DNA from: a virus | Virus record (IMG/VR): IMGVR_UViG_3300029319_000500 | Span: 1-24,290 of that record | Direction: 5' to 3' (one strand) | Length of the DNA: 24,290 bases | In this document: piece by piece, positions 7,632-13,685 of the stretch | Layout: each line of letters begins with the position of its first letter | Position numbering within the stretch: position 1 is the first letter of the stretch | Position numbers and translations under genes: made by a program | The notes under the pieces: model-generated | What the model saw: the letters and a program-made list of their open reading frames with translations, nothing else | What the model was told of the DNA's origin: nothing | Databases searched by the model: none

Positions 7632-8027
7632 TTATATATACCTGTAACGAAATCGACTTTGCCAATTATCATTGCATTCATCTCCTAGACTGCCGAACAT
7701 TTCATATAATGTCTGGAATCCCATGTCCATGTTGCCGAATGAACGATATATCGTCCCGCCTAGTTTATCGTTGAGACTAGCTCCAATAACTTTTGCAATA
7801 TTGTAAGTTATATCAAAAAGCCGGCCAGTCTTTAAATCAACATAATGGAACGTAAAGTAGTTTCCCCCGCTCCTTGTTGTTGGTTGTCTTTTAGCTATAT
7901 AGATCTCCGGTTTCGTCCCTCTATCTATTGCTAGTTTTTCCTGCGCTAGAAACATTTTAGTTAAATATTCCTTAGCTTTTTCAATATCGTCTTTTGTATA
8001 TTCTTTTACGTTTACTATGTTAGGCAT
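7632..8027 (-). CDS. Hypothetical early protein, 131 aa
   Basis: I chose ATG at 8027 (MPNIVNVKEYTKDD) because AGAGGAAT lies just upstream; an in-frame start 13 codons earlier lies inside the preceding gene and lacks a site. The first third is a basic helix (about 10-30), followed by mixed strands and a GN/GF-rich middle. The C-terminus is aromatic and basic (RFRYRYI). No family or catalytic motif is recognised. It is the last gene before the terminator. Confidence 0.75.
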   Translation of the reverse strand: MPNIVNVKEYTKDDIEKAKEYLTKMFLAQEKLAIDRGTKPEIYIAKRQPTTRSGGNYFTFHYVDLKTGRLFDITYNIAKVIGASLNDKLGGTIYRSFGNMDMGFQTLYEMFGSLGDECNDNWQSRFRYRYI

Positions 8028-8028
8028 C

Positions 8029-8166
8029 TTATTCCTCTTCTTTCTTGCAAATGTTTCCATCAGCATCTATATAATGACTCTCACCGCCTGCTCCGTATGT
8101 ATAATATGCCTCCTCCATAGGAGTCAAATTATTAACATCGTCATCAGTGTTCCATATTTTAGGCAT
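8029..8166 (-). CDS. Micro-protein, 45 aa, acidic
   Basis: ATG at 8166 follows TAAGGAGGAATTAA, a strong SD. The 45-aa product starts MPKIWNTDDDVNNL and ends CKKEEE. It contains GAGGESHYIDADGN, which resembles short phage proteins but matches no family I can name. The final GAAGAGGAATAA doubles as the SD for the next gene. It overlaps the upstream zinc-ribbon gene by eight bases. Confidence 0.7.
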   Translation of the reverse strand: MPKIWNTDDDVNNLTPMEEAYYTYGAGGESHYIDADGNICKKEEE

Positions 8167-8293
8167 TTAATTCCTCCTTATATTCTGGACATGTACGACA
8201 GTAAAAACTATTTTCATCTGTCTGTAATGTCTCACCTATTGCTAATTCTCTTTTACACCAGTAACAAAAAAACTTTAGCACAACCTTAGTCAT
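8159..8293 (-). CDS. Zinc-ribbon micro-protein, 44 aa
   Basis: The ATG at 8293 overlaps the previous gene's stop (ATGA). The 44-aa product has two CxxC pairs, CYWC near the start and CRTC near residue 32, about 20 residues apart. This is a classic treble-clef or zinc-ribbon spacing. It ends EEL-NA, and its last codons encode the SD of the next gene. DNA, RNA or protein binding is possible; the role is unknown. Confidence 0.72.
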   Translation of the reverse strand: MTKVVLKFFCYWCKRELAIGETLQTDENSFYCRTCPEYKEELNA

Positions 8294-8442
8294 CTTCTTA
8301 CTGCTTTATTGTATCCGGCATTTGTACAGGCTCCGCATACTTGATACTTTGTAAAAGCTATCATTAAATCGTTATCGTCTCCGCATTCAAGACAAATAAG
8401 ATTTTTTGTAATACCGTTTACAGTATATTTATTATTGGCCAC
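8290..8442 (-). CDS. Zinc-ribbon micro-protein, 50 aa, GTG start
   Basis: GTG at 8442 lies six bases after CAGGAGG, which is encoded inside the end of the upstream gene. The 50-aa product has CLEC (20-23) and CGAC (38-41), and ends AVRR. The pairing of two CxxC knuckles 14 residues apart indicates zinc binding. Together with the next gene it makes a tandem pair of zinc ribbons linked by an ATGA overlap. Confidence 0.7.
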   Translation of the reverse strand: MANNKYTVNGITKNLICLECGDDNDLMIAFTKYQVCGACTNAGYNKAVRR

Positions 8443-8947
8443 GGTATGCCTCCTGCATCTCTGCCACTGTATAGGCTTTACAGTTATTATTAATGGAGTG
8501 ATCCAGAATTAAGTTAATTAGATTTCTTGATTCTTTAAGCGTTCGACATTCCCCCCAGTGAGTAACCGGCTCAATGGTTGGATTATCTTTTCTTATAACC
8601 GGAGTTAATAACGTATATCGATAAACTTTTTCATAATCTTTGTATGAAAATATTGTTTCATCTCCGTTAATCATTCTAAAATAACTTTTATCATTCCCGA
8701 TATCTTGTAAATAGACATTACGTAAAATAAATAATCTTAGATATGCTTTATTAAACATTAACCAAGGCTTATTCTCTACGCTATCAATTAGGTCTATATC
8801 TTTTAAATCTAAATTAAAAGCTAGACCAATATCAAAAAGTTTCCCTTCATTATAAATATTGTTATGAGGACTAAACCATCTATTATTTAGACGCTTTAAC
8901 AACTCTTTGTATTTCTTTTGTCTACTTAGTGCCATAAACTGTAACAT
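8432..8947 (-). CDS. Hypothetical early protein, 171 aa
   Basis: This starts at a TAATG overlap with the stop of the preceding gene. The 171-aa protein is rich in Leu, Asn, Lys and Tyr and mixed in predicted structure. It begins MLQFMALSRQKKYKELLKRL (a basic amphipathic helix) and ends in a helical segment (VAEMQEAYRGQ). There is no signal peptide, no metal-binding motif and no recognised family. Its final codons provide the SD for the GTG-started zinc gene. Confidence 0.75.
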   Translation of the reverse strand: MLQFMALSRQKKYKELLKRLNNRWFSPHNNIYNEGKLFDIGLAFNLDLKDIDLIDSVENKPWLMFNKAYLRLFILRNVYLQDIGNDKSYFRMINGDETIFSYKDYEKVYRYTLLTPVIRKDNPTIEPVTHWGECRTLKESRNLINLILDHSINNNCKAYTVAEMQEAYRGQ

Positions 8948-9129
8948 TATTCCAGTCCCAGTTCATTAATGCGGTCCCTTATTGCTAAGAGTCCGGCCCT
9001 ATTGGCAGTTCCTCGGCCCATTAGAGAATGACTAATAACCATATTGGCGCCAATCAATGCGCCTAATCTATCAATGGCTTGCCCTGTTTCCTCTAATTGG
9101 CGAGCGTGTTCTGCTATGTTGTATTCCAC
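8947..9129 (-). CDS. Small helical early protein, first gene of operon, GTG start
   Basis: GTG at 9129 (MEYNIAEHARQLEETGQAID) has AAAGGAGGTACAAA upstream, an excellent SD. The 60-aa product is almost entirely helical (AIDRLGALIGANMV...). It heads the operon that runs to the terminator at 7557. Its SD (GGAGGTACA) is one of only three of this form in the window and is complementary to the loop of the small RNA at 15220-15296. Confidence 0.72.
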   Translation of the reverse strand: MEYNIAEHARQLEETGQAIDRLGALIGANMVISHSLMGRGTANRAGLLAIRDRINELGLE

Positions 9130-9218
9130 TTTGTACCTCCTTTATTGAAATAAACATAATTTAATTTTACCTAAATAAATAAAGAAATAAACCTTTATAT
9201 AAAAAAATTTCTTTATTG

Positions 9219-9270
9219 GATCATAAGTTTTAAAGCGAACTCATTTCGGGACTTATTAGCGCACGACACA
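9219..9270 (+). repeat. Two-part GATC...GCGCACGACACA element, copy 2
   Basis: TGGATCAT (9217-9224) is followed after 34 bases by a perfect GCGCACGACACA (9259-9270). Copy 3 has the same 8-mer, the same 34-base gap and the same 12-mer. It lies between two minus-strand operons, next to a terminator. No plus-strand gene follows. Confidence 0.75.
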
Positions 9271-9297
9271 CAAAAGCCGGCCAATCGGGAGGCCGGC
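9271..9297 (-). terminator. Intrinsic terminator of the 10592-9327 operon
   Basis: GCCGGCC (9276-9282) and GGCCGGC (9291-9297) form a perfect GC-rich stem around an 8-nt loop. Read on the minus strand it is followed by TTTTG. It lies about 30 nt beyond the stop of the last gene. The U-run is short but the stem is strong. Confidence 0.65.
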
Positions 9298-9326
9298 CAT
9301 GTGCATGCAACTTCAGCTTTACAGGG

Positions 9327-9539
9327 CTAAGTATTACTCTCCGTTGCATCATAGTTAGCTATCTCATACGCTATCATTGCTAATTGTTGTGGTGATTTTT
9401 GTACTGCATCCGTCAAAATCTTACTACTAACAATTAAATTCAAAGCAAACATCAAATCGAATTGTCCTGATGGTAAATCTTTGGTAACTTTTAATATCTC
9501 TTTAGTTACTTTTTTAACAGGTAATTCAACTTTACTCAC
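9327..9539 (-). CDS. Hypothetical early protein, 70 aa, GTG start
   Basis: GTG at 9539 overlaps the end of the preceding gene, with AGAGGTT just upstream. The 70-aa product (MSKVELPVKKVTKEILKVTK) starts with a Lys/Val-rich segment and continues in helices (FDLMFALNLIVSSKILTDAV). It has no clear membrane span and no recognised family. It is the last gene before a strong hairpin. Confidence 0.7.
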   Translation of the reverse strand: MSKVELPVKKVTKEILKVTKDLPSGQFDLMFALNLIVSSKILTDAVQKSPQQLAMIAYEIANYDATESNT

Positions 9540-9843
9540 TGATAACCTCTAACATTTCTTTGATGACAGTATTTAAATTATCTCTAAGCTCTATCATCTG
9601 CGCCAAGTTAGCTAGCAATCTAGCTTTACCACTTGACTTATCATGTAACGGCGTCCAGTGTGTGAAATGCATATCAATAGAATCGCATTTTGTTATTGTA
9701 TTTTTGACAGAAAAAAATGTTTCAGTGTTGTCAGTAACTAATTTATTCTCCTCCACAAAATTGTTATACATATCGCACCATTCTTTATTGTCTTTAGCAA
9801 TCTCGCTTATATGGTCCATGTCTTTCTTGTACATGACTCTCAT
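9532..9843 (-). CDS. Hypothetical helical early protein, 103 aa
   Basis: ATG at 9843 follows AAGGAGACATT. The protein is charged, with a central HFTHWTPLHDKSSGKARLL segment and a C-terminal helix (LANLAQMIELRDNLNTVIKE), resembling a dimerisation coiled coil. The start overlaps the stop of the upstream coiled-coil gene. No family is recognised. Confidence 0.72.
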   Translation of the reverse strand: MRVMYKKDMDHISEIAKDNKEWCDMYNNFVEENKLVTDNTETFFSVKNTITKCDSIDMHFTHWTPLHDKSSGKARLLANLAQMIELRDNLNTVIKEMLEVISE

Positions 9844-10031
9844 AATGTCTCCTTAATTCTGTCTTGTGCATCTTTAACACTTTGCACTGTCTCTTTTATT
9901 TCCTTTATAGATGTAGTAACTACTCTATCTATCTCTTGTGCAGAACTTATACACATATCAATGTCATGTGATAATGTTTCTAAGTTGCTTGCTTGCATTT
10001 CTAATTTTTGTAATAGATCACTTAATTTCAT
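9840..10031 (-). CDS. Small coiled-coil protein, 63 aa
   Basis: AAGGAGGAG lies about nine bases before ATG at 10031. Nearly the whole 63-aa product follows a heptad-like pattern (LLQKLEMQASNLETLSHDI... VVTTSIKEIKETVQSVKDAQ), with no membrane segment. It overlaps both neighbours. It probably self-associates or pairs with the helical 103-aa product of the next gene; this is inferred from sequence character and adjacency. Confidence 0.7.
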   Translation of the reverse strand: MKLSDLLQKLEMQASNLETLSHDIDMCISSAQEIDRVVTTSIKEIKETVQSVKDAQDRIKETL

Positions 10032-10326
10032 AATCTAACTCCTCCTTATTTGTAACGAACACGACACCGACTGTCTCCTCAAACATTTCAACCGGTCTAT
10101 ATTCGGTAAATAATCCCCAAATAGTTGACCAGTCCCTAGTTGTACTTTTAATTCTGTACGATGGAACAACTATCTCTGCAAACTGGACGTCTGCATCGTA
10201 ACTATTTTTTATTACGTCTGTAATGTCAGCTCCAATCTTTTCGATAGCTTGTAACCACTCAACAGAGTTCTCCTCTTTATTATTTATGTCCACATAAGTA
10301 GTAAATTTAACTCTCACGTTTTCCAT
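10018..10326 (-). CDS. Hypothetical early protein, 102 aa
   Basis: The start overlaps the stop of the upstream cysteine-rich gene (TAATG), with AAAGGAGGG upstream. The 102-aa product is acidic and rich in Val, Thr and Glu, likely an alpha/beta domain (MENVRVKFTTYVDINNKEEN). No motif or family is recognised. It lies second in a five-gene minus operon. Confidence 0.72.
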   Translation of the reverse strand: MENVRVKFTTYVDINNKEENSVEWLQAIEKIGADITDVIKNSYDADVQFAEIVVPSYRIKSTTRDWSTIWGLFTEYRPVEMFEETVGVVFVTNKEELDYEIK

Positions 10327-10592
10327 TAGCCCTCCTTTATAGCTAGTAATAATTTTGTTCTATCAGGATTAAACAACGTGGAACCACAACCCGCACCAAA
10401 AGCAGGACTAAAGTCAGCATTGTTTTCTGGCATGCCATCTATAATCTCATCGTACTTCATGCAGAAATATTCTCCCGGATTGTCTCCGCCTAGATATTTA
10501 CATGCACGATTCGTGCTACTGGTTACCTCACCGAAATAACATGGCGATTGTTTACAACAAAAACCACTTCTAACGCATGGTGCAAATTCCAA
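10326..10592 (-). CDS. YkgJ-like cysteine cluster protein, TTG start, first gene of operon
   Basis: The frame is open further upstream, but AGGAGGTACATT places the start at TTG 10592, giving 88 aa. The cysteine pattern CVRSGFCCKQSPC, then C-KYL and YFC-MKYD, resembles the YkgJ/CxxxxxxCC family, proposed to bind zinc or an iron-sulphur cluster. A further CG pair lies near the C-terminus. The function in phages is unknown. Its SD contains GGAGGTACAT, a ten-base complement of the small RNA loop (15231-15240). It heads the operon ending at 9327 and faces the plus-strand operon across a 130-bp gap. Confidence 0.75.
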   Translation of the reverse strand: MEFAPCVRSGFCCKQSPCYFGEVTSSTNRACKYLGGDNPGEYFCMKYDEIIDGMPENNADFSPAFGAGCGSTLFNPDRTKLLLAIKEG

Positions 10593-10613
10593 AATGTACC
10601 TCCTATACATATA

Positions 10614-10622
10614 AAGATACCA
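10614..10622 (-). promoter_or_regulatory. Possible extended -10 for the 10592 operon
   Basis: TGGTATCTT on the minus strand would start RNA near 10607, just ahead of the SD of the YkgJ-like gene. It matches the TGG-TATACT style of the RNA promoters at five of six core positions or fewer, so confidence is moderate. Confidence 0.4.
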
Positions 10623-10660
10623 CAAATAAAAAAAAACAAAAGACTTTATTTATAATTATG

Positions 10661-10712
10661 GATCATGATATAGTGTTAATACATATTGCGTCTATATAAA
10701 GCGCACGACACA
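10661..10712 (+). repeat. Two-part GATC...GCGCACGACACA element, copy 3
   Basis: TGGATCAT (10659-10666), 34 bases, then GCGCACGACACA (10701-10712). TATATAA (10693-10699) lies immediately before the 12-mer and the SD of the plus-strand operon immediately after it. This copy could therefore be a promoter with its start inside the 12-mer. It shares the exact 8-mer, gap and 12-mer with copy 2. Confidence 0.75.
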
Positions 10713-10724
10713 AGGAGGTACAAA

Positions 10725-11120
10725 ATGTGGACAGAGGGATTCGGTATAACCGACCATAGAAATGGTTTATGGTTACGCAGTGGATGCATACCGCCAGAAC
10801 TAGATAATTGGTTTAATAAACAATACGAATATTCTGGATGGTATGACTCCGTACAATTAGTATCGTATAGCGGTAACATTAAATCATATTGTCGTATGGA
10901 CTACAAAGGATTCAAAGATTGGCTAGAAGAGTTTAGCCCAGAGATGAACTTTAGTTATGAGACAAGCAAGATGAATTACAACGAGGGATGGCCAGATAGC
11001 ATAGACAGTCCATTCTATACAAAACCTATCGGCACAATAATTAAGTACAACAATCCTGATTACAAGCCAAGAAAACAATTCAACAGATACATTGCATATA
11101 TATTTGAGATGCACTCATGA
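10725..11120 (+). CDS. Hypothetical protein, first gene of plus-strand operon
   Basis: ATG at 10725 (MWTEGFGITDHRNGLWLR) follows AAGGAGGTACAAA; the frame extends upstream without a ribosome site. The 131-aa product is rich in Trp, Tyr, Asn and Ser and looks globular, with no signal peptide or metal motif. No family is recognised. Its SD is one of three with GGAGGTACA. The stop overlaps the next gene (ATGA). It opens the only plus-strand operon in the window. Confidence 0.78.
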   Translation: MWTEGFGITDHRNGLWLRSGCIPPELDNWFNKQYEYSGWYDSVQLVSYSGNIKSYCRMDYKGFKDWLEEFSPEMNFSYETSKMNYNEGWPDSIDSPFYTKPIGTIIKYNNPDYKPRKQFNRYIAYIFEMHS

Positions 11121-11272
11121 TTGTTTGTTACTATTGCAGAGATGGACGTAGCTTTACACATGGAGATGTAAATATATCTAGTAACAACAATTACTATCAT
11201 CGAAGTTGTTATGACAACAACGTTAGACCTATACACGAACAATATAAAAGGAGAAACAATGGCAGTATTTAG
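11117..11272 (+). CDS. Zinc-binding micro-protein, 51 aa
   Basis: ATG at 11117 overlaps the previous stop. The 51-aa product begins MIVCYYCRDGRSF and has CYYC plus a later HRSC, a CxxC...HxxC zinc-knuckle pattern with about 21 residues between. It ends in a basic tail (EQYKRRNNGSI). Its 3' end carries the SD of the next gene, whose start it overlaps by 14 nt. Too short for usual gene-finding cut-offs. Confidence 0.65.
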   Translation: MIVCYYCRDGRSFTHGDVNISSNNNYYHRSCYDNNVRPIHEQYKRRNNGSI

Positions 11273-11417
11273 AGTAGTGATAGAAGTAAATGAACCTACA
11301 TTACAGGATGCACAGGACCATATACTAAGTCTTAGTGGTAGTGATTTAGTAGATGAAATTATAGAAGTTGAATATACCAGTGTTACAAAATTAGAAAAAT
11401 TAGTAAAGGAGGAATAA
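11259..11417 (+). CDS. Small hypothetical protein, 52 aa
   Basis: AAAGGAGAAACA precedes ATG at 11259 (MAVFRVVIEVNEPTLQDAQD). The 52-aa product looks like a small beta-alpha-beta fold: a strand (FRVVIEV), a helix, and a strand (IIEVEYT), ending VKEE. The last codons form the SD GGAGGAATAATG of the next gene. No family is recognised. Confidence 0.7.
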   Translation: MAVFRVVIEVNEPTLQDAQDHILSLSGSDLVDEIIEVEYTSVTKLEKLVKEE

Positions 11418-11599
11418 TGAAGTACAAAGTATATGGACAACAAAACATGGTTGTATGGGAGGATATAGTTAAGGCAGATAGCAAACAAGAGGCTATTGAG
11501 GTAGCTTATCGCATGAATTACAAAGGTGGTTTAGGTCTAAAGTATATGGATAACTTAGAGGCAAACACAATAACTTTTGAAATACAAGAGGAGGAATAA
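11417..11599 (+). CDS. Small hypothetical protein, 60 aa
   Basis: The TAATG overlap with the previous gene and its AAAGGAGGAATA SD fix the start. MKYKVYGQQNMVVWEDIVKA and the following ADSKQEAIEVAYRMN resemble a small strand-helix-strand fold, possibly related to the preceding gene. It ends QEEE through the next SD. Confidence 0.7.
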   Translation: MKYKVYGQQNMVVWEDIVKADSKQEAIEVAYRMNYKGGLGLKYMDNLEANTITFEIQEEE

Positions 11600-11709
11600 T
11601 GGATAGGATTACTTATTTAGAAAAAGCCAATGACATTTTATGGGAGTATGTAGGAGAACATGAGATTGTAGAAGTAACTAAATTATTAGAAAAGTTAGAG
11701 GAGGAATAA
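11599..11709 (+). CDS. Micro-protein, 36 aa, acidic helix
   Basis: ATG at 11599 overlaps the previous TAA and follows GAGGAGGAATA. The 36-aa product (MDRITYLEKANDILWEYVGE) is one or two acidic amphipathic helices ending LEKLEEE. The C-terminal Glu run is encoded by the next gene's SD. Support is the identical stop-SD-start cassette at both ends. Confidence 0.6.
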   Translation: MDRITYLEKANDILWEYVGEHEIVEVTKLLEKLEEE

Positions 11710-11837
11710 TGGATAAAGATAAGATAATAAAAAAGTTAGAAAATCAAATCCAAATGATGTGGTTTGGATTTGAGGAGGGAATTTCTGTTGATGAAATGAA
11801 TGCAAGAATATTTCCTGAATCATTTAAGGAGGAATAA
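11709..11837 (+). CDS. Micro-protein, 42 aa
   Basis: ATG at 11709 lies in the repeated GAGGAGGAATAATG cassette. The 42-aa product starts with a Lys-rich helix (MDKDKIIKKLENQIQMM), followed by WFGFEEGISVDEMN, and ends ESFKEE. No motif is recognised. The same cassette marks its end. Confidence 0.6.
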   Translation: MDKDKIIKKLENQIQMMWFGFEEGISVDEMNARIFPESFKEE

Positions 11838-11971
11838 TGTTGCAATTAGGAGACATAATAGAAATAGGAGATGATTTAGACGGTGCTACCTTATGTGATT
11901 GGTGCAACATGCATTTTAAAGGAGACGGAAATATGACACGATGCAACACATGTTGGGATGACACAAGATGA
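11837..11971 (+). CDS. Zinc-ribbon micro-protein, 44 aa
   Basis: ATG at 11837 follows AAGGAGGAATA. The 44-aa product has CDWC and CNTC, about 13 residues apart, a compact zinc ribbon, after an acidic N-terminus (MLQLGDIIEIGDDLDGATL). It ends DDTR at an ATGA overlap with the next zinc gene. Confidence 0.66.
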   Translation: MLQLGDIIEIGDDLDGATLCDWCNMHFKGDGNMTRCNTCWDDTR

Positions 11972-12114
11972 TTTGTAAAATGTGTGGCAACTGGATACCT
12001 CCGGAGTTTGATTCATGTTATGTGTGCGGAGAATACAGGATCTATTTTTTTATACATAAATTGTTAAAGAAGATTAACGCACGACACAGAGAGGAGGTGA
12101 ATGATGGAAGATAA
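11968..12114 (+). CDS. Zinc-ribbon micro-protein, 48 aa, basic tail
   Basis: ATG at 11968 overlaps the previous stop. The 48-aa product has CKMC (3-6) and CYVC (17-20), followed by a hydrophobic and basic stretch (RIYFFIHKLLKKINARHREE). Copy 4 of the two-part repeat lies within its coding sequence; the 12-mer encodes ARHR. It overlaps the next gene by 11 nt and encodes its SD. Confidence 0.62.
   Translation: MICKMCGNWIPPEFDSCYVCGEYRIYFFIHKLLKKINARHREEVNDGR
12039..12088 (+). repeat. Two-part GATC...CGCACGACACA element, copy 4
   Basis: GGATC (12038-12042) is followed 38 bases later by ACGCACGACACA (12077-12088), one change from the 12-mer. It lies in the end of a zinc micro-gene and directly before the SD of the next plus-strand gene, as copy 3 does. 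Confidence 0.65.
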
Positions 12115-12295
12115 AAATATTATTAAGATAGCAGAAGTTACATTAACAGTTTCTTGGGAGGGAGACTGGGACCAACCATGGACTCCTGCTGACGAGTTGT
12201 GGCAGTATATAGGTGATAGAGATTATAATTTAGCAGAGGTATCACTGTTAAAAACTGAAGTAAAAATGAAACAACTTGTAGACAAAGACGAATAA
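12104..12295 (+). CDS. Small hypothetical protein, 63 aa, last plus-strand gene
   Basis: AGGAGG lies six bases before the second of two adjacent ATGs, so I start at 12104 (MEDKNIIKIAEVTLTVSWEG). The 63-aa product is acidic, with a Trp-rich strand segment (VSWEGDWDQPWTPADELW). No family is recognised. The gene ends back-to-back with a minus-strand gene without any gap. No terminator is seen at this junction, so readthrough antisense RNA is possible. Confidence 0.7.
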   Translation: MEDKNIIKIAEVTLTVSWEGDWDQPWTPADELWQYIGDRDYNLAEVSLLKTEVKMKQLVDKDE

Positions 12296-12505
12296 TTATA
12301 CTTTATAATTTACTGGCCTCTTATGTGGTGCGCGTGGTTTAATATTATCATCGCTCTCACATGGGAGGCCATCTACATGGTGCATGTATTTTCTACTACA
12401 AACTAAACAAGGCTCATGCCTGTTGTAATTCCAATCAACTTTAGCCATCAAGTATGTTAATTGTAAAGCGATCTTTCTTGCTACTAAATCTACATCTTTA
12501 CTCAT
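12296..12505 (-). CDS. Zinc-finger-like small protein, 69 aa
   Basis: ATG at 12505 gives 69 aa; a GTG four codons upstream is possible. No SD is visible at either. The 12-mer of repeat copy 5 sits where an SD should be. The product has CLVC followed by HH and GLPC, a possible C2-H-C metal site, then a basic Pro-rich tail (KPRAPHKRPVNYKV). It is last in the DNA-metabolism operon and may be read by coupling from the nuclease gene 16 nt upstream. Confidence 0.6.
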   Translation of the reverse strand: MSKDVDLVARKIALQLTYLMAKVDWNYNRHEPCLVCSRKYMHHVDGLPCESDDNIKPRAPHKRPVNYKV

Positions 12506-12518
12506 AGCGCACGACACA
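12470..12518 (+). repeat. Two-part GATC...GCGCACGACACA element, copy 5
   Basis: GATC at 12470 is followed 37 bases later by a perfect GCGCACGACACA (12507-12518). It points along the plus strand although both flanking genes are on the minus strand. It spans the start codon of the 69-aa gene. Confidence 0.65.
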
Positions 12519-12520
12519 GT

Positions 12521-12907
12521 CTATGGATTGTTAGGCACTGTACTCCAGAATGGTTCATCATAAAATTTATTTCCTTTTCTTGCATCTATAATCTCACAAA
12601 ATGTTTCTAATGGTAAACATACAATTATAGGTACGCCATCAGGTTGTCTTTTTTGTTTGTCAGTTTTGACAAGTCTTTTCCAAATCAATGCAGTAAAATC
12701 TGATTTACTTTTCTTCATTGCCTTGGCTAGTTCTCTTGTTACATTTAAAGATTGTCTAGCTTTACACTCTACAAAAAAGTCTATGCCGTTCCATTTAAAA
12801 ACGACATCACCTCTGTCGTACTTGCCTCCCTCCGGGAGTCTCTCTCCACCTAATAATTTTGCTACAAAGGTTTCTAACCTCGTACCCTGTTGCTTTGGTT
12901 TGTTCAT
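12521..12907 (-). CDS. PD-(D/E)XK nuclease, Holliday-junction-resolvase-like
   Basis: This 128-aa protein fits the archaeal-Hjc/phage resolvase-like restriction-endonuclease fold. An early Glu (E12, in RLETFVAKLLGG) is followed by D34 in RGDVVF, then the catalytic E47-C-K49 (FFVECKAR), giving the E...D...ExK arrangement. A basic helix (AKAMKKSKSD) and a strand (FTALIWKRLV) complete the core. It likely resolves branched DNA during phage replication or packaging, working with the annealing protein in the same operon. The exact substrate is not shown by sequence. The start follows GGAAAG. The small size is normal for this group. Confidence 0.75.
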   Translation of the reverse strand: MNKPKQQGTRLETFVAKLLGGERLPEGGKYDRGDVVFKWNGIDFFVECKARQSLNVTRELAKAMKKSKSDFTALIWKRLVKTDKQKRQPDGVPIIVCLPLETFCEIIDARKGNKFYDEPFWSTVPNNP

Positions 12908-12933
12908 TCATATCTTTCCGATTGCCCTCGGTT

Positions 12934-13410
12934 TTAAAAGTCATAGTAACTTATGTCATTCTTGTACGTAGTTACTTTGTACTCATCTTTTATCTTCATT
13001 CTTTTTTTTCTCAATGACTTACTACTATTTACTATTGTCGCAAATGCGTTAAGCCAATTTTGCATTGTCTCTTTGTAGCATCTGCCATAATCTAATTGTA
13101 TATTTTGTTTTGTATAATTAAATACATACAAGTCATTAATATCTAAAAGTATTTGTAAATCACCGTAACCTTTTGTGTTTACATAACCCATCGATATGCC
13201 ACCATGATGTCCACAATTATCAACTGGTATATCATGGCCTTGTTCTATCAACATGTAAGTTACTCCTGCATTAAAAGTATCTTTTGGTAAAAAAGAAATT
13301 CTATCACCAGGATCAATCTCCTTTATAGATACTGCACTTTCTAATACAGCGCTCGACACAAGCATTTCGTAAACTAACTTGCCACCTTTAGACTCTATAA
13401 TATCTTTCAT
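12934..13410 (-). CDS. Hypothetical protein, 158 aa, in recombination operon
   Basis: ATG at 13410 overlaps the preceding stop, with GGAGAG upstream. The 158-aa product has a Cys/His-containing centre (DNCGHHGGISMGYVNTKGYGDLQILLDI) that could bind metal or be catalytic. A basic segment near the C-terminus (SLRKKRMKIKDEYK) precedes a YYDF end. I recognise no family. The operon context suggests DNA metabolism. Copy 6 of the two-part repeat lies in its first codons. Confidence 0.7.
   Translation of the reverse strand: MKDIIESKGGKLVYEMLVSSAVLESAVSIKEIDPGDRISFLPKDTFNAGVTYMLIEQGHDIPVDNCGHHGGISMGYVNTKGYGDLQILLDINDLYVFNYTKQNIQLDYGRCYKETMQNWLNAFATIVNSSKSLRKKRMKIKDEYKVTTYKNDISYYDF
13311..13360 (+). 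repeat. Two-part GATC...GCGCtCGACACA element, copy 6
   Basis: GGATC (13310-13314) is followed 38 bases later by GCGCTCGACACA (13349-13360), one change from the 12-mer, with TAATAC just before it. It lies on the non-coding strand of the 158-aa gene, so in this copy the element overlaps codons of a minus-strand gene. Confidence 0.55.
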
Positions 13411-13685
13411 AATGTCTCTCCAATTAAATCATCAAACGTTTGCATGTAATATTGTTTCTCTTCATGTTGTGCGTTTCTGTATTTATATACATTAGCTCTA
13501 TGACTATGGTTCTCCATATCACATGGTTCACCCTCTATAACAATACGTCCATCTTTTTTCATTGATGCTTTGTTCATCTCACTAATTCTATTTCTAGCAG
13601 AGTAACCAGTTTCTTGTATAATAGATTCAATGCAATGCCATCTTCCATCAGACAATATAGATTTTATAATATCTACGTAGCTCAT
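13407..13685 (-). CDS. Winged-helix-like protein, 92 aa
   Basis: The start overlaps the upstream stop (TAATG). The 92-aa product has the order helix (YVDIIKSILSDG), WHCIESIIQETG, a recognition-helix candidate (SARNRISEMNKASM), then a wing (KKDGRIVIEGEPC). This is the pattern of a small winged-helix DNA-binding domain. A His-rich segment (ENHSHRANVYKY) follows. It may be a replication accessory or regulator; the target is unknown. Confidence 0.7.
   Translation of the reverse strand: MSYVDIIKSILSDGRWHCIESIIQETGYSARNRISEMNKASMKKDGRIVIEGEPCDMENHSHRANVYKYRNAQHEEKQYYMQTFDDLIGETL

Noticed and set aside
8017-8289. 90-codon plus-strand frame
   Set aside because: The minus strand here holds three well-spaced micro-genes with SDs and stop/start overlaps, which explain the region better.
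10676-11488. Minus-strand frames opposite the start of the plus operon
   Set aside because: They are antisense to genes with SDs and coupling, and have no ribosome sites of their own.
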